A stretch of DNA of 64,000 bases from Amylibacter sp. SFDW26 (GTDB taxonomy: Bacteria; Pseudomonadota; Alphaproteobacteria; Rhodobacterales; Rhodobacteraceae), in assembly GCF_009184395.1 (NCBI RefSeq), contig NZ_WEIC01000002.1, forward strand, positions 558,001-622,000, in the 5' to 3' direction. Of the stretch, positions 1 to 11,348 are shown one piece after another. How positions within the stretch are numbered: the first letter of the stretch is position 1; every line of letters begins with the position of its first letter. A program made the translations under genes and the position numbers. Below the pieces are notes generated by a model. That model saw only the letters and a list, made by a program, of their open reading frames with translations. It was not told the origin of the DNA and searched no databases.

Positions 1-3065
<3,065 letters not shown>

Positions 3066-3160
3066 AGGAATGGGGCGTTGCTTGGTTGAGTGACGCCACG
3101 TTTACCCTTCAAGAAAGCCAAACCCTATTCTAGGCTCCGTCCATTCTGTGGGAGGAATAG

Positions 3161-4768
3161 ATGGAATTTGATTATGTGATCGTTGGTGGTGGCTCTGCGG
3201 GTTCAGTACTTGCAAACCGTTTAAGCGCTAATCCAAAGACAACAGTCTGTCTGATAGAAGCAGGCGGTGGTGGCGATAGCATTCTGGTACGTGCACCTGC
3301 ATTGGTCGCAACGATGGTTTCTGGACGACCGAAAATCAACAACTGGGCATTTACCACGGAACCGCAAAAACATTTGAACAACCGCATGGGATTTCAACCG
3401 CGTGGCAAGGCCTTGGGTGGTTCGAGTGCTATGAATGCCATGCTTTATGTACGTGGACATCAAAAGGATTATGATGAATGGCGCGACCTTGGCTGTGAAG
3501 GTTGGGGTTGGGATGATGTCCTGCCTTATTTTCTGAAAGCAGAAGGAAATGAGCGCGGCGCAGATGATTTACACAATGGCGACGGCCCGTTGAAAGTGCG
3601 GGATCAATCAGAACCGCGTGCGATCACGGATGCATTTATTAAGGCAGCGGAAAGTCTGCAAATTCGGTTTAATTCTGATTTGAACGGCGTGGATCAAGAA
3701 GGTTCTTGTATTCCACAGGTCACTCAGCATTTCGAAGGCGATAAAGTCGGCGAGCGTTGTTCAGCGGCATCTGCATATTTGTTTCCTGTTATGGCTTCGC
3801 GCCCTAATTTAAAAATCATGACCAAAACCCAAGTGAATAAGATTGTGATGGAAGGTAAGCGCACAACGGGAGTTGAGATAAAATCTGGAAATGGGTCAAA
3901 AAACATCAAAGCCCGTAAAGAAGTTATTCTTAGTGCAGGTGCATTTGGTTCACCGCAATTGTTGATGTTATCTGGTATTGGGCCAGTGGATGAATTGAAG
4001 AAACACGACATTGATGTTGTGCATCAGCTATCTGGTGTTGGTCAAAATTTGCAAGATCACTTGGATTATATCGTCAGTTATCATTCGAAGCGTTCTGATG
4101 TTGTCGGCCTAAACCCTGCTGGGTTGTTCCGATTAACCAAAGCAATGTTCCAATGGAAACGTGATGGAAGCGGGTTGTTTGCAACACCATTTGCTGAAGG
4201 CGGGGCGTTTGTTAAATCGGACCCTTCTATCGATCGTCCAGATCTACAGTTGCATTTCATTCCTGGGATTGTGGATGATCATATGCGGAAGATTCATTTT
4301 AAGGATGGTTTTAGCTGTCATGCTTGTGTTTTGCGCCCTAAAAGTCGGGGTGCGGTCGGGTTGAAAGATAAAGAACCAAGCTCTGCACCGCGTATTGATC
4401 CTAATTTCCTAAGCGATTCAGAAGATATGGAATTGCTGAAAAAAGGCGGTCGTATAGTTGAGCGTATTATGGAAACGGATGCGCTGGCGCCATGGCGTGG
4501 AAAAAGGCTTTATAAAAATGACGGTAGCGATGCCGCTTTAGAGGCTGACATTCGCAAACGTGCGGACACAATTTATCACCCCGTGGGGACTTGTAAGATG
4601 GGGGTTGATGAGATGGCTGTTGTTGATAGTGCCTGCCGCGTACATGGGGTTGATGGACTGCGGGTTGTGGATGCATCTGTTATGCCGCGTCTTGTTGGGG
4701 GAAACACGAACGCGCCTACAATTATGATTGGTGAAAAGGTTGCTGATATGATCTTGAACGGTGTATAG
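3161..4768 (+). CDS. GMC-family FAD oxidoreductase (alcohol/choline dehydrogenase-like)
   Basis: This is a flavoenzyme of the glucose-methanol-choline family that oxidises an alcohol to an aldehyde. The N-terminal FAD-binding motif GGGSAG is at residues 9-14. GMC signature 1 is near residue 80 (RGKALGGSSAMN) and signature 2 near residue 265 (GAFGSPQLLMLSGIG). The C-terminal catalytic pair is visible as His473 in HPVGTCKMG and Asn517 in GGNTNAP. The length of 535 aa is typical of BetA/AlkJ-type dehydrogenases. Nothing nearby (no betB, betI or PQQ genes) identifies the substrate, so choline is not asserted. The start has a good ribosome-binding site (GGGAGGA, about 3150-3156). Confidence 0.9.
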   Translation: MEFDYVIVGGGSAGSVLANRLSANPKTTVCLIEAGGGGDSILVRAPALVATMVSGRPKINNWAFTTEPQKHLNNRMGFQPRGKALGGSSAMNAMLYVRGHQKDYDEWRDLGCEGWGWDDVLPYFLKAEGNERGADDLHNGDGPLKVRDQSEPRAITDAFIKAAESLQIRFNSDLNGVDQEGSCIPQVTQHFEGDKVGERCSAASAYLFPVMASRPNLKIMTKTQVNKIVMEGKRTTGVEIKSGNGSKNIKARKEVILSAGAFGSPQLLMLSGIGPVDELKKHDIDVVHQLSGVGQNLQDHLDYIVSYHSKRSDVVGLNPAGLFRLTKAMFQWKRDGSGLFATPFAEGGAFVKSDPSIDRPDLQLHFIPGIVDDHMRKIHFKDGFSCHACVLRPKSRGAVGLKDKEPSSAPRIDPNFLSDSEDMELLKKGGRIVERIMETDALAPWRGKRLYKNDGSDAALEADIRKRADTIYHPVGTCKMGVDEMAVVDSACRVHGVDGLRVVDASVMPRLVGGNTNAPTIMIGEKVADMILNGV

Positions 4769-4800
4769 CGGCAGCAACGGAATTCATATTAGGAAATGTT

Positions 4801-5250
4801 ATGTCTCTAAATGTTTATTTATCAGGTGAAATTCACACTGACTGGCGCGATCAAATTATCGAAGGGTCTGCTGGTTTGAATGTAACGTTCAACAGTCCTG
4901 TGACAGATCACGGCGCATCTGATGATTGCGGTGTTGCGATTTTGGGCGAAGAGCCAAATAAGTTTTGGCATGATCGCAAAGGCGCGCAAATCAATGCAAT
5001 TCGGACCCGCAAAGGTATTGAAGAAGCTGACGTTGTTGTTGTGCGTTTTGGCGAAAAATACAAACAGTGGAATGCTGCATTTGATGCGGGTTACGCGGCT
5101 GCTTTGGGTAAGTCGCTGATTATCCTACATGGCGATGATCATCAACATGCATTGAAAGAGGTTGATGCGGCTGCATTAGCCGTGGCGCAAGAGCCGCATC
5201 AGGTTGTTGATATTCTGCGTTATGTTTTGCAGGGCACTTTGCCAGCTTAA
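4801..5250 (+). CDS. YtoQ family protein
   Basis: This is a 149-residue protein of the YtoQ family, which has a nucleoside 2-deoxyribosyltransferase-like fold. It starts with LNVYLSGEIHTDWR and contains the conserved middle EADVVVVRFGEKYKQWN and FDAGYAAALGKSLI. The family has no firmly assigned function that I can support. The relation to deoxyribosyltransferases is inferred from the SGEIH start and the acidic EADVVV segment. It lies 32 bp after the GMC oxidoreductase on the same strand, so it may be co-transcribed, but no functional link is evident. Confidence 0.82.
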   Translation: MSLNVYLSGEIHTDWRDQIIEGSAGLNVTFNSPVTDHGASDDCGVAILGEEPNKFWHDRKGAQINAIRTRKGIEEADVVVVRFGEKYKQWNAAFDAGYAAALGKSLIILHGDDHQHALKEVDAAALAVAQEPHQVVDILRYVLQGTLPA

Positions 5251-5952
5251 TCAATCGCGTGGTGGGGTGACGAGGCCAACTTTGACCGCAGGACGTTCCA
5301 AGAAGCGTTCCAAATATGCGGGGACGTTTTTCAAGTCACTCCAACTCACTAAATCGGCGGCATCATAGAAGCCGATGATGTTGCGCAGCCATGGGGCGAT
5401 TGCAATATCGGCGATTGAATAGTCGCCTGTGACCCAGTCTTTGCCCTCTAATTGCTGATCTAATACTCTTAATATACGTGCGCTTTCGTTGGCATAGCGT
5501 TCTTTGGGGCGGGGGTCTTCGATGTCTTTTCCTGCAAATACGTTAAAGAAACCAAGTTGCCCGAACATTGGCCCCAGACCACCCATTTGGAACATCAACC
5601 ATTGGATTGTTTCGTATCGTTTGGCTGGATCTTTGGACAGGAATAGTCCTGTTTTTTCCGCCAAATAGATTAAGATCGCACCGCTTTCCCATAGTGGTAA
5701 TGGTTTTCCGTCTGGTCCATTCGGATCAATAATAGCGGGGATTTTATTGTTTGGGTTGAGCGACAAAAATTCAGGTGTCATCTGATCATTTGTATCAAAG
5801 CTCACCAGATGTGCTTCGTAAGGTAACCCTGTTTCCTCTAACATAATGGATGCTTTAACACCGTTTGGTGTTGTTAGAGAGTAAAGCTGAATGTGATCTG
5901 GGTTCTTTGCAGGCCACCGTTTTGTAATTGCGAATTTTGATAGATTTGACAT
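5251..5952 (-). CDS. Glutathione S-transferase, YfcG/YghU-like (Nu class)
   Basis: This is a soluble glutathione-dependent transferase or disulfide-bond reductase of 233 aa. The N-terminal thioredoxin-like domain (about residues 20-105) has TPNGVKASIMLEE, then NPNNKIPAIID with the cis-proline, then LWESGAILIYLAEKTG. These match the YfcG/YghU group, in which an Asn/Thr near TPNG replaces the usual Tyr/Ser. The C-terminal helical domain follows to the end. The gene is convergent with ytoQ, its stop abutting the ytoQ stop. RBS AGGAG lies just before the start. The physiological substrate is unknown. Confidence 0.88.
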   Translation of the reverse strand: MSNLSKFAITKRWPAKNPDHIQLYSLTTPNGVKASIMLEETGLPYEAHLVSFDTNDQMTPEFLSLNPNNKIPAIIDPNGPDGKPLPLWESGAILIYLAEKTGLFLSKDPAKRYETIQWLMFQMGGLGPMFGQLGFFNVFAGKDIEDPRPKERYANESARILRVLDQQLEGKDWVTGDYSIADIAIAPWLRNIIGFYDAADLVSWSDLKNVPAYLERFLERPAVKVGLVTPPRD

Positions 5953-6112
5953 GAAATTCTCCTAATTTATGGAAAACATCGTGATTTCAATAAGAAGATA
6001 CAAGCTGATTTAGTTGTTTTAGAAGAAATACCTTGAAAAATGAGACTTTAACACCCAATTATAGCGCCACGTCCCCCAGACAACTGGAGGATGAATAAAA
6101 CAGGGGAAGAGA

Positions 6113-6499
6113 ATGTTAAACGAATTTAAGGATTTTATTGCCAAGGGCAATGTAATGGATATGGCTGTCGGTATCATCATCGGTGCCGCATTCACTGCAA
6201 TCGTAGGATCATTGGTTGCGGATATTATCAACCCGATCATCGGCATCTTTATGGGTGGTATAGATTTTTCTGGCCTAAGTGCAAAAGTTGGTAGTGCTGA
6301 ATTGACTTATGGTAACTTCATCATGGCAATCATCAATTTCTTGATCATTGCATTTGTTGTTTTCATGCTTGTACGCAAAGTGAACCAAATCAAAGAAGCA
6401 ACTGCAAAAGCTGAAGAAGAAGCAGCACCTGCAGAGCCAGCTGGCCCAACAGACAACGAATTGTTGGCAGATATTTTGAAAGCTTTGAAGAAGAAGTAA
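6113..6499 (+). CDS. mscL: Large-conductance mechanosensitive channel
   Basis: This is an inner-membrane pentameric channel that opens under hypo-osmotic shock. The 128 residues have the canonical start [22 protein letters not shown]1 spans about residues 14-42, a short periplasmic loop follows (MGGIDFSGL), and TM2 spans about 68-92. The C-terminal helix is charged and Ala/Glu-rich and ends in a short acidic and basic tail (ALKKK). The leader contains a small hairpin at 6073-6090 (CCCCCAG / CTGGAGG, one mismatch) just before the RBS GGGGAAG. The gene ends at a bidirectional terminator shared with ald. Confidence 0.96.
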   Translation: MLNEFKDFIAKGNVMDMAVGIIIGAAFTAIVGSLVADIINPIIGIFMGGIDFSGLSAKVGSAELTYGNFIMAIINFLIIAFVVFMLVRKVNQIKEATAKAEEEAAPAEPAGPTDNELLADILKALKKK

Positions 6500-6519
6500 T
6501 CCCTTCTTCGATAATTTGA

Positions 6520-6551
6520 AAAGGCCCGCCTGTTTCAGCGGGCCTTTTTTA
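6520..6551. terminator. Bidirectional Rho-independent terminator between mscL and ald
   Basis: The stem GGCCCGC (6523-6529) pairs with GCGGGCC (6538-6544) around an 8-nt loop, flanked by AAAA on the left and TTTTTT on the right. It can therefore act for mscL on the plus strand and for ald, which ends at 6552, on the minus strand. Confidence 0.9.
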
Positions 6552-7670
6552 TTACATTTTTAATGCAAGACTTGGCGCAGTTACATCCAAGCCTAAAGCT
6601 TTACCAACTGCGAAATATGTAAGCTTACCTGCATGTGTGTTTAGGCCGTTCAGCAGATGTTCATCATCTTCACAAGCTTGCTTCCAACCTTTGTTTGCCA
6701 AAGAAATCATGAATGGCATCGTGGCGTTGCCCAAAGCGATTGTTGATGTGCGTGCAACGGCACCTGGCATGTTGGCAACGCAGTAATGCATAATGCCATC
6801 AACCTCATAAATCGGATCATCGTGTGTTGTTGCTTTGGATGTTTCAAAACATCCACCTTGGTCAATGGCAACATCCACCAATACGGAACCCGGCTTCATT
6901 GTTGAAAGTTGCGCGCGGCTGACAAGTGTAGGGGCAGCAGCACCTGGGATAAGAACCGCACCAACAACGATGTCTGCTTGGGTGATGAGTTCCGCAGTGT
7001 TTTCACGAGATGCATAGCGTGTTTTAAACTCATTGCTGAATGCATCATCAAGGTAGCGCATACGTGGCATCGACATATCCAAAACAGTCACGTCAGCACC
7101 CATACCAGCGGCAACACGTGCTGCATGTGTACCAACCACACCACCGCCGATCACGGCAACAGTTGCGGGTTTAACGCCTGGTACACCGCCCATTAAAACA
7201 CCCCGTCCGCCGTTTGCTTTTTGCAATGTCCAGCTGCCAACTTGTGGCGCAAGTTTCCCCGCAACTTCGGACATTGGGGCAAGCAAGGGCAATGCGCCAT
7301 TGCGGTCTGTTACGGTTTCATAAGCGATAGCTGTAACACCACTTTCCAACAGGTCGTGTGTTTGTTCGGGGTCTGGTGCCAAGTGCAGATATGTAAAAAG
7401 GATCTGATTTTCACGCAATTGTTTGCGTTCTACAGCCTGTGGTTCTTTAACCTTAACAACCATATCTGCGGTCGCAAAAACCTCTGCTGCTGTGTCCACG
7501 ATGCCAGCACCTGCTGCAACGTATGAAGCATCATCAAAGCCAGCACCTATGCCAGCATTCTTTTCGATGATAACTTTATGGCCATTGCTCACCGCTTCCA
7601 TAGCAGCTGCTGGTGTCATCCCGACACGATACTCTTGATTTTTGATTTCTTTGGGGCATCCAATAAGCAT
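6552..7670 (-). CDS. ald: Alanine dehydrogenase
   Basis: This enzyme catalyses NAD-dependent reversible deamination of L-alanine to pyruvate and ammonium in the cytoplasm. The 372 residues match the family length, with N-terminal MLIGCPKEIKNQEYRVG. Every catalytic residue I can place is present at the usual number: Arg15, Lys75, His96 and Asp270. The Rossmann motif VIGGGVVGT lies around residues 174-181. The gene is divergent from an Lrp/AsnC regulator across a 144-bp AT-rich gap containing palindromes, a classical ald-aldR arrangement. It ends at the shared mscL/ald terminator. Confidence 0.97.
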   Translation of the reverse strand: MLIGCPKEIKNQEYRVGMTPAAAMEAVSNGHKVIIEKNAGIGAGFDDASYVAAGAGIVDTAAEVFATADMVVKVKEPQAVERKQLRENQILFTYLHLAPDPEQTHDLLESGVTAIAYETVTDRNGALPLLAPMSEVAGKLAPQVGSWTLQKANGGRGVLMGGVPGVKPATVAVIGGGVVGTHAARVAAGMGADVTVLDMSMPRMRYLDDAFSNEFKTRYASRENTAELITQADIVVGAVLIPGAAAPTLVSRAQLSTMKPGSVLVDVAIDQGGCFETSKATTHDDPIYEVDGIMHYCVANMPGAVARTSTIALGNATMPFMISLANKGWKQACEDDEHLLNGLNTHAGKLTYFAVGKALGLDVTAPSLALKM

Positions 7671-7746
7671 GACGACTCCTGTTGCTTATACTAATTAATA
7701 ACAAAACTATCACACAGGTTATTTAAAAATTATTTGTTATATTTCT

Positions 7747-7772
7747 AATAATTTTGCAATTATTCGAATAAT
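7747..7772. promoter_or_regulatory. Overlapping palindromes in the ald / Lrp divergent promoter region
   Basis: Two inverted repeats overlap here. One is AATAATT-4nt-AATTATT (7747-7764) and the other is the perfect 14-bp palindrome ATTATTCGAATAAT (7759-7772). AT-rich dyads of this kind are typical of Lrp/AsnC operators. The site lies between ald and the regulator gene, closer to the regulator (start 7815). Binding by the adjacent regulator is inferred from position. Confidence 0.55.
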
Positions 7773-7814
7773 CTATTATTTAAATCGTAAAACACGCTTA
7801 AAGGTTTCAATAAT

Positions 7815-8273
7815 ATGAATATTGATGAAATAGATCGTCGAATCCTAAATACGTTACAACGCTCTGGGCGTATGTCTAACGCTGATCTTGCGGAGAAGGT
7901 TAACCTATCTCCATCAGCCTGTCATCGCCGTGTTCAACAGCTTGAAAAAAAGAAAATCATCAAGGATTATGTAGCTCTTTTAGATGCTCGCGAAGTGGAT
8001 CGCAAATCAACTATCTTTGTTGAAATTACTCTCTCTGGTCAGGCTGATGCGCTGCTTGAAGCATTTGAACGCGAAGTGAAGCTGATCCCTGATGTGTTGG
8101 AATGTCATCTTATGGCGGGTACAGCGGATTACTTGTTGAAAGTGGTTGCCGCAGACACCGAGGATTTTGCACGCATTCACCGCAAATATCTTGCGCGTTT
8201 ACCTGGTGTCGCGCAACTGCAATCCAGTTTCGCGTTGCGCACCGTTTTTAAAACGACGGCACTGCCAATTTAA
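7815..8273 (+). CDS. Lrp/AsnC family transcriptional regulator (probable AldR-type)
   Basis: This is a 152-aa amino-acid-responsive DNA-binding regulator. An N-terminal helix-turn-helix covers about residues 4-55 (IDRRILNTLQRSGRMSNADLA, then LSPSACHRRVQQLE). The C-terminal RAM/AsnC ligand-binding domain covers about 65-145 (VLECHLMAGTADYLLKVVA). It is transcribed divergently from ald, so it probably activates ald in response to alanine and represses itself. That assignment rests on synteny and on the palindromes in the intergenic region. Its 3' end overlaps the azlD stop region by 4 bases. Confidence 0.92.
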   Translation: MNIDEIDRRILNTLQRSGRMSNADLAEKVNLSPSACHRRVQQLEKKKIIKDYVALLDAREVDRKSTIFVEITLSGQADALLEAFEREVKLIPDVLECHLMAGTADYLLKVVAADTEDFARIHRKYLARLPGVAQLQSSFALRTVFKTTALPI

Positions 8274-8599
8274 CCTGTGAAATATTGCACTGCGTAAAGA
8301 ACGCCAAAGCCAGCAACAACAGTACCAACAACACTGCGTTTCCAAACGCCGATTGTGATTGCGGCAATGGTTGCTAATATTCTGGATGCATCAGGTGACC
8401 CGCCTGTGGCTTCTGGCCATAGGATTAGGGGTGCAATCAAACCTGGTAAAATAGCAACGCCCACATAACGCAGATGACGTAAAAACCATTCTGGCAATTC
8501 GCGGTTTCCAAGAAGGCCAAGGAAGGAATAGCGTATGAACAATGTGCCGATGCCGAGACCCGCAATGACTGTCCAGATTTGCACTTGATTTGTAATCAT
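8270..8599 (-). CDS. azlD: AzlD-type branched-chain amino acid export subunit
   Basis: This is the small membrane subunit of an AzlCD exporter, with 109 aa and about four hydrophobic segments. The characteristic core RYSFLGLLGNRELPEWFLRHL and VGVAILPGLIAPL is present. It overlaps the end of azlC by 4 bases (8596-8599), so the two are translationally coupled. It is convergent with the Lrp-type regulator gene. The precise substrate (branched-chain or other amino acids) cannot be read from sequence. Confidence 0.88.
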   Translation of the reverse strand: MITNQVQIWTVIAGLGIGTLFIRYSFLGLLGNRELPEWFLRHLRYVGVAILPGLIAPLILWPEATGGSPDASRILATIAAITIGVWKRSVVGTVVAGFGVLYAVQYFTG

Positions 8600-9309
8600 T
8601 TCCGCCTCTCCAGTTTCAGTTCAGCATATGCGCCAACCATCATTGCAATGATGCCTGCGATGATCAGACCAAGGCTGTAAGGAACCCAAGTTAAGGATAA
8701 TGCAGCTATTATGGATGTTAGAGCAGCCAATACTTGTGGCATGGTTTTAAGCATTGGGGCGACAAGGGCGATGAAACAAATTGGCACGGCGAAATCGAGT
8801 GAAAATGCATCAGGGATAGATGCGCCTAATGCTGCACCTAAATAAGTTGCAACGTACCAAAGCGGGGCAATGGCGAGTACAACGCCAAAGAAATAAGCGA
8901 CTTTGTTCTCGACAGGTTGGTTTGGTTGTTCATCAAATTCTTTCGCTGTCAGGGCGTATGCTTGATCGACTAAGAAATAAGAGATTACAAGTTTTAGCCC
9001 AGTTTTCACTTTGCCAAAATGTGGAACCAGAGCGGCGGAATACATTGCCATGCGCAAGTTCACAGCCAATGAAGTTAGGATCACAATCACTGTTGGTGCG
9101 TTATCTGTCAGCAGTGCAAGGGCACTAAATTGGGATGCACCAGCAATGACCAAAACGGAAAACGACATAACCTGAAGAATGTTCAAGCCAGCTTCGGCAC
9201 CCACAACGCCAAAAAGCGCGCCAAAAGGCACAACGATCAAGATAAAGGGCAAGCCTTCGCGAAAACCGCGCCAAAAGACGTTTTTCGTATGGGATTTCAT
9301 GTCAGACAT
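8596..9309 (-). CDS. azlC: AzlC-type branched-chain amino acid permease
   Basis: This is the large subunit of the AzlCD amino-acid exporter. From the chosen start (MSDMKSHTKN) it has about 237 residues and multiple membrane segments. The family signature GLPFILIVVPFGALFG lies near the N terminus. NLRMAMYSAALVPHFGK and YFLVDQAYAL follow. The frame stays open upstream to 9489, but that extension is not hydrophobic, is not typical of the family and runs deep into fdhD. The ATG at 9309, preceded by a weak AAGAG, gives the family length. It is divergent from fdhD. Confidence 0.88.
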   Translation of the reverse strand: MSDMKSHTKNVFWRGFREGLPFILIVVPFGALFGVVGAEAGLNILQVMSFSVLVIAGASQFSALALLTDNAPTVIVILTSLAVNLRMAMYSAALVPHFGKVKTGLKLVISYFLVDQAYALTAKEFDEQPNQPVENKVAYFFGVVLAIAPLWYVATYLGAALGASIPDAFSLDFAVPICFIALVAPMLKTMPQVLAALTSIIAALSLTWVPYSLGLIIAGIIAMMVGAYAELKLERRK

Positions 9310-9412
9310 TCTAATATCGTGCTCTTGGAAGATGATCGTAATAGGTCTAAAGGATATCCACAGACCAAACCTTTTGGAGACAAGATTGTCCATAGCAAAA
9401 AACAACGGTGGT

Positions 9413-10234
9413 ATGATTATTGCGCCCGATGCATCTGCGCCTCGGTTGACGCGTGCTGTTGTTGGTGTGGATGAGAACGGCGCAGACATTACGATGCCTG
9501 TTATCGAAGAACGTCCGTTGACGATTTTCCTGAATGGGCAAGAGATTGTTACGGCAATGACAATCGGGGATTATCCTGAGTATCTGGCATTAGGGTTCTT
9601 GCGTAATCAGCGGATGTTAAGTGCCGATGAAGATGTGCTTGGCGTGGATTATGATGAAGAGTTGGAAACGGTTGTTGTCAGAACTGCGACTGAGACCAAT
9701 TACGAAGAAAAGCTGTCTAAAAAAACACGTACGTCTGGCTGTGCTGTTGGAACTGTTTTCGGGGACATAATGGATGGTTTGGATCAGGTATCCCTGCCGC
9801 AATCCAAAGTTCAAACATCATGGCTTTATGAATTATCCAAGAAGATCAACACGACACCTAGTTTGTATTTAGAAGCGGGCGCGGTACATGCTACAGTACT
9901 TTGCCAAGAGAACCGCCCTTTGGTTTATATGGAAGATGTTGGGCGTCATAACGCGGTGGATAAAATTTCGGGTTGGATGGTTTCTGAAAACATCACGCCT
10001 GAAGATAAGATTATGTATACAACGGGTCGTTTGACATCAGAAATGGTGATTAAAACGGCGCTAATGGGTATTCCAGTATTGGTATCGCGTTCTGGTTTTA
10101 CGGCGTGGGGTGTAGAGCTGGCTAATCAAGTTGGATTGACGCTGATTGGGCGCATGAAGGGGAAACGTTTCATGTGTCTTAGTGGCAAGGAGCGTTTGAT
10201 TTGGGATCACGCCTTTGATGGGGATGCAAAATGA
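9413..10234 (+). CDS. fdhD: Formate dehydrogenase accessory sulfurtransferase FdhD
   Basis: This protein transfers sulfur from a cysteine desulfurase to the molybdenum cofactor of formate dehydrogenase. From the ATG at 9413 the protein is 273 aa, the family norm. Conserved blocks include FLRNQRML, GAVHATVLC, YMEDVGRHNAVDKI-SGW, TGRLTSEMV and VLVSRSGFTAWGVELA. The position of the E. coli CxxC sulfur-relay motif is TSGCAVG, with a single Cys110. Upstream in-frame starts (9179, 9332) are possible but would run into the divergent azlC. The stop overlaps mobA by 4 bases, so it heads a molybdenum-cofactor operon. No formate dehydrogenase structural gene is in the window. Confidence 0.92.
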   Translation: MIIAPDASAPRLTRAVVGVDENGADITMPVIEERPLTIFLNGQEIVTAMTIGDYPEYLALGFLRNQRMLSADEDVLGVDYDEELETVVVRTATETNYEEKLSKKTRTSGCAVGTVFGDIMDGLDQVSLPQSKVQTSWLYELSKKINTTPSLYLEAGAVHATVLCQENRPLVYMEDVGRHNAVDKISGWMVSENITPEDKIMYTTGRLTSEMVIKTALMGIPVLVSRSGFTAWGVELANQVGLTLIGRMKGKRFMCLSGKERLIWDHAFDGDAK

Positions 10235-10854
10235 CTGTGATTGCAGGCATCGTGTTGGCGGGTGGCTTGTCTACGCGAATGGGCGGACAGGATAAGTGTT
10301 TGATGCAATTGGGTGAGCAAACCCTTTTGCAACAAACAATCAGCCGGCTATCGCCACAGGTGGATATGATTGCGGTAAATACGAATAGTGATGCTGCGGA
10401 ATATGAACAAACTAATTTGCAGATTTTACCTGATACATTCGAAGGATTTGCTGGGCCTTTGGCTGGTGTTTTAACGGGTATGGAATGGGCTGCGGATAAT
10501 GGCGCAGATTACATTGCAACTGTTGCTGCGGATACGCCATTTTTCCCAACAGATTTGGTGCAAGTTATGCGCAAAGCTTTGGCTGATCAGTCGGGTGCAA
10601 TTGCAATTGCGGAAACACCTGCGGAAGATGCGCGATTTTACAATCACCCAACGTTTGGCCTATGGCCTGTTGCATTGAAAGATGACCTGCGTGATGCGCT
10701 AGAGAATGGTGTGCGTAAAGTGATACAATGGGCGAAACCACATGGTGTTGCGAAAGCGGCGTTTTCATCAGACCCGTTTGACCCATTTTTCAATGTGAAT
10801 CGCCCAGAGGATTTCCAAAAGGCTCAGGAATTTTTAAAGGAATACAATCTATGA
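10231..10854 (+). CDS. mobA: Molybdenum cofactor guanylyltransferase
   Basis: This enzyme adds GMP from GTP to Mo-molybdopterin to form the MGD cofactor of DMSO-reductase-family enzymes. It has 207 aa with the nucleotidyltransferase signature VLAGGLSTRMGGQDK at residues 8-22. The Asp-containing metal site is VAADTPFF and the C-terminal FFNVNRPEDF is conserved. The ATG overlaps the fdhD stop (ATGA) and its own stop overlaps mobB by 4 bases, which shows tight coupling within a fdhD-mobA-mobB-moeA operon. Confidence 0.95.
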   Translation: MTVIAGIVLAGGLSTRMGGQDKCLMQLGEQTLLQQTISRLSPQVDMIAVNTNSDAAEYEQTNLQILPDTFEGFAGPLAGVLTGMEWAADNGADYIATVAADTPFFPTDLVQVMRKALADQSGAIAIAETPAEDARFYNHPTFGLWPVALKDDLRDALENGVRKVIQWAKPHGVAKAAFSSDPFDPFFNVNRPEDFQKAQEFLKEYNL

Positions 10855-11348
10855 AAATCTTTGGGATCGTAGGGTGGAAAAACTCTGGTAAAACCACGAT
10901 GGTTGCTGGGTTGGTGACAGAATTGAAGTCACGTGGGTATTCCGTCTCGACGGTGAAGCATGCCCATCATGCTTTTGACTTGGATCAACCAGGTCGTGAC
11001 AGTTACAAGCACCGTGAAGCAGGTGCGCAAGAAGTGCTGATCAGCTCGGGCAATCGTTGGGCGTTGATGCATGAGTTGCAAGATGAAGAAGAGTTTCAGC
11101 TGGATGAGCTTTTGATCAAAATGGCTGCAGTAGACTTGGTATTGGTCGAGGGTTTCAAGAAAGAACCGCATCAGAAAATTGAATGTCACCGCGAAACATC
11201 TGAGATGCCATTGATTTGTGCAAAAGATGATACGATTGTTGGGGTCGCTACAGATGTAGAGGTGGACACGCTTGATTTGCCTGCATTGGATTTGAATGAT
11301 GTTCCTGCTGTGGCTGATTTTGTTTTGAAACAGGTTGGATTAAAATAA
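10851..11348 (+). CDS. mobB: Molybdopterin-guanine dinucleotide biosynthesis adapter MobB
   Basis: This is a 165-aa GTP-binding protein that assists MobA in MGD synthesis. The Walker A motif GWKNSGKTT is at residues 8-16. Family-typical STVKHAHHAFDLDQPGRDSY and the Walker-B-like LVLVEGFKKEPHQKIE follow. The gene overlaps mobA by 4 bases at its start, and its final stop base is the first base of the moeA ATG. It is known to be non-essential for MGD formation in E. coli but is commonly kept in the operon. Confidence 0.95.
   Translation: MKIFGIVGWKNSGKTTMVAGLVTELKSRGYSVSTVKHAHHAFDLDQPGRDSYKHREAGAQEVLISSGNRWALMHELQDEEEFQLDELLIKMAAVDLVLVEGFKKEPHQKIECHRETSEMPLICAKDDTIVGVATDVEVDTLDLPALDLNDVPAVADFVLKQVGLK

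Noticed and set aside
3066-3160. GGCGT...ACGCC stem after pheT as terminator
   Set aside because: The stem is 5 bp with a long loop and no T-tract, too weak to call.
9179-9412. Long upstream extension of the fdhD frame
   Set aside because: It is basic and non-family-like and overlaps the azlC 5' region. ATG 9413 gives the usual 273 aa.
9310-9489. N-terminal extension of the azlC frame to 9489
   Set aside because: It overlaps fdhD, is not hydrophobic and is absent from the family. ATG 9309 gives the normal length.
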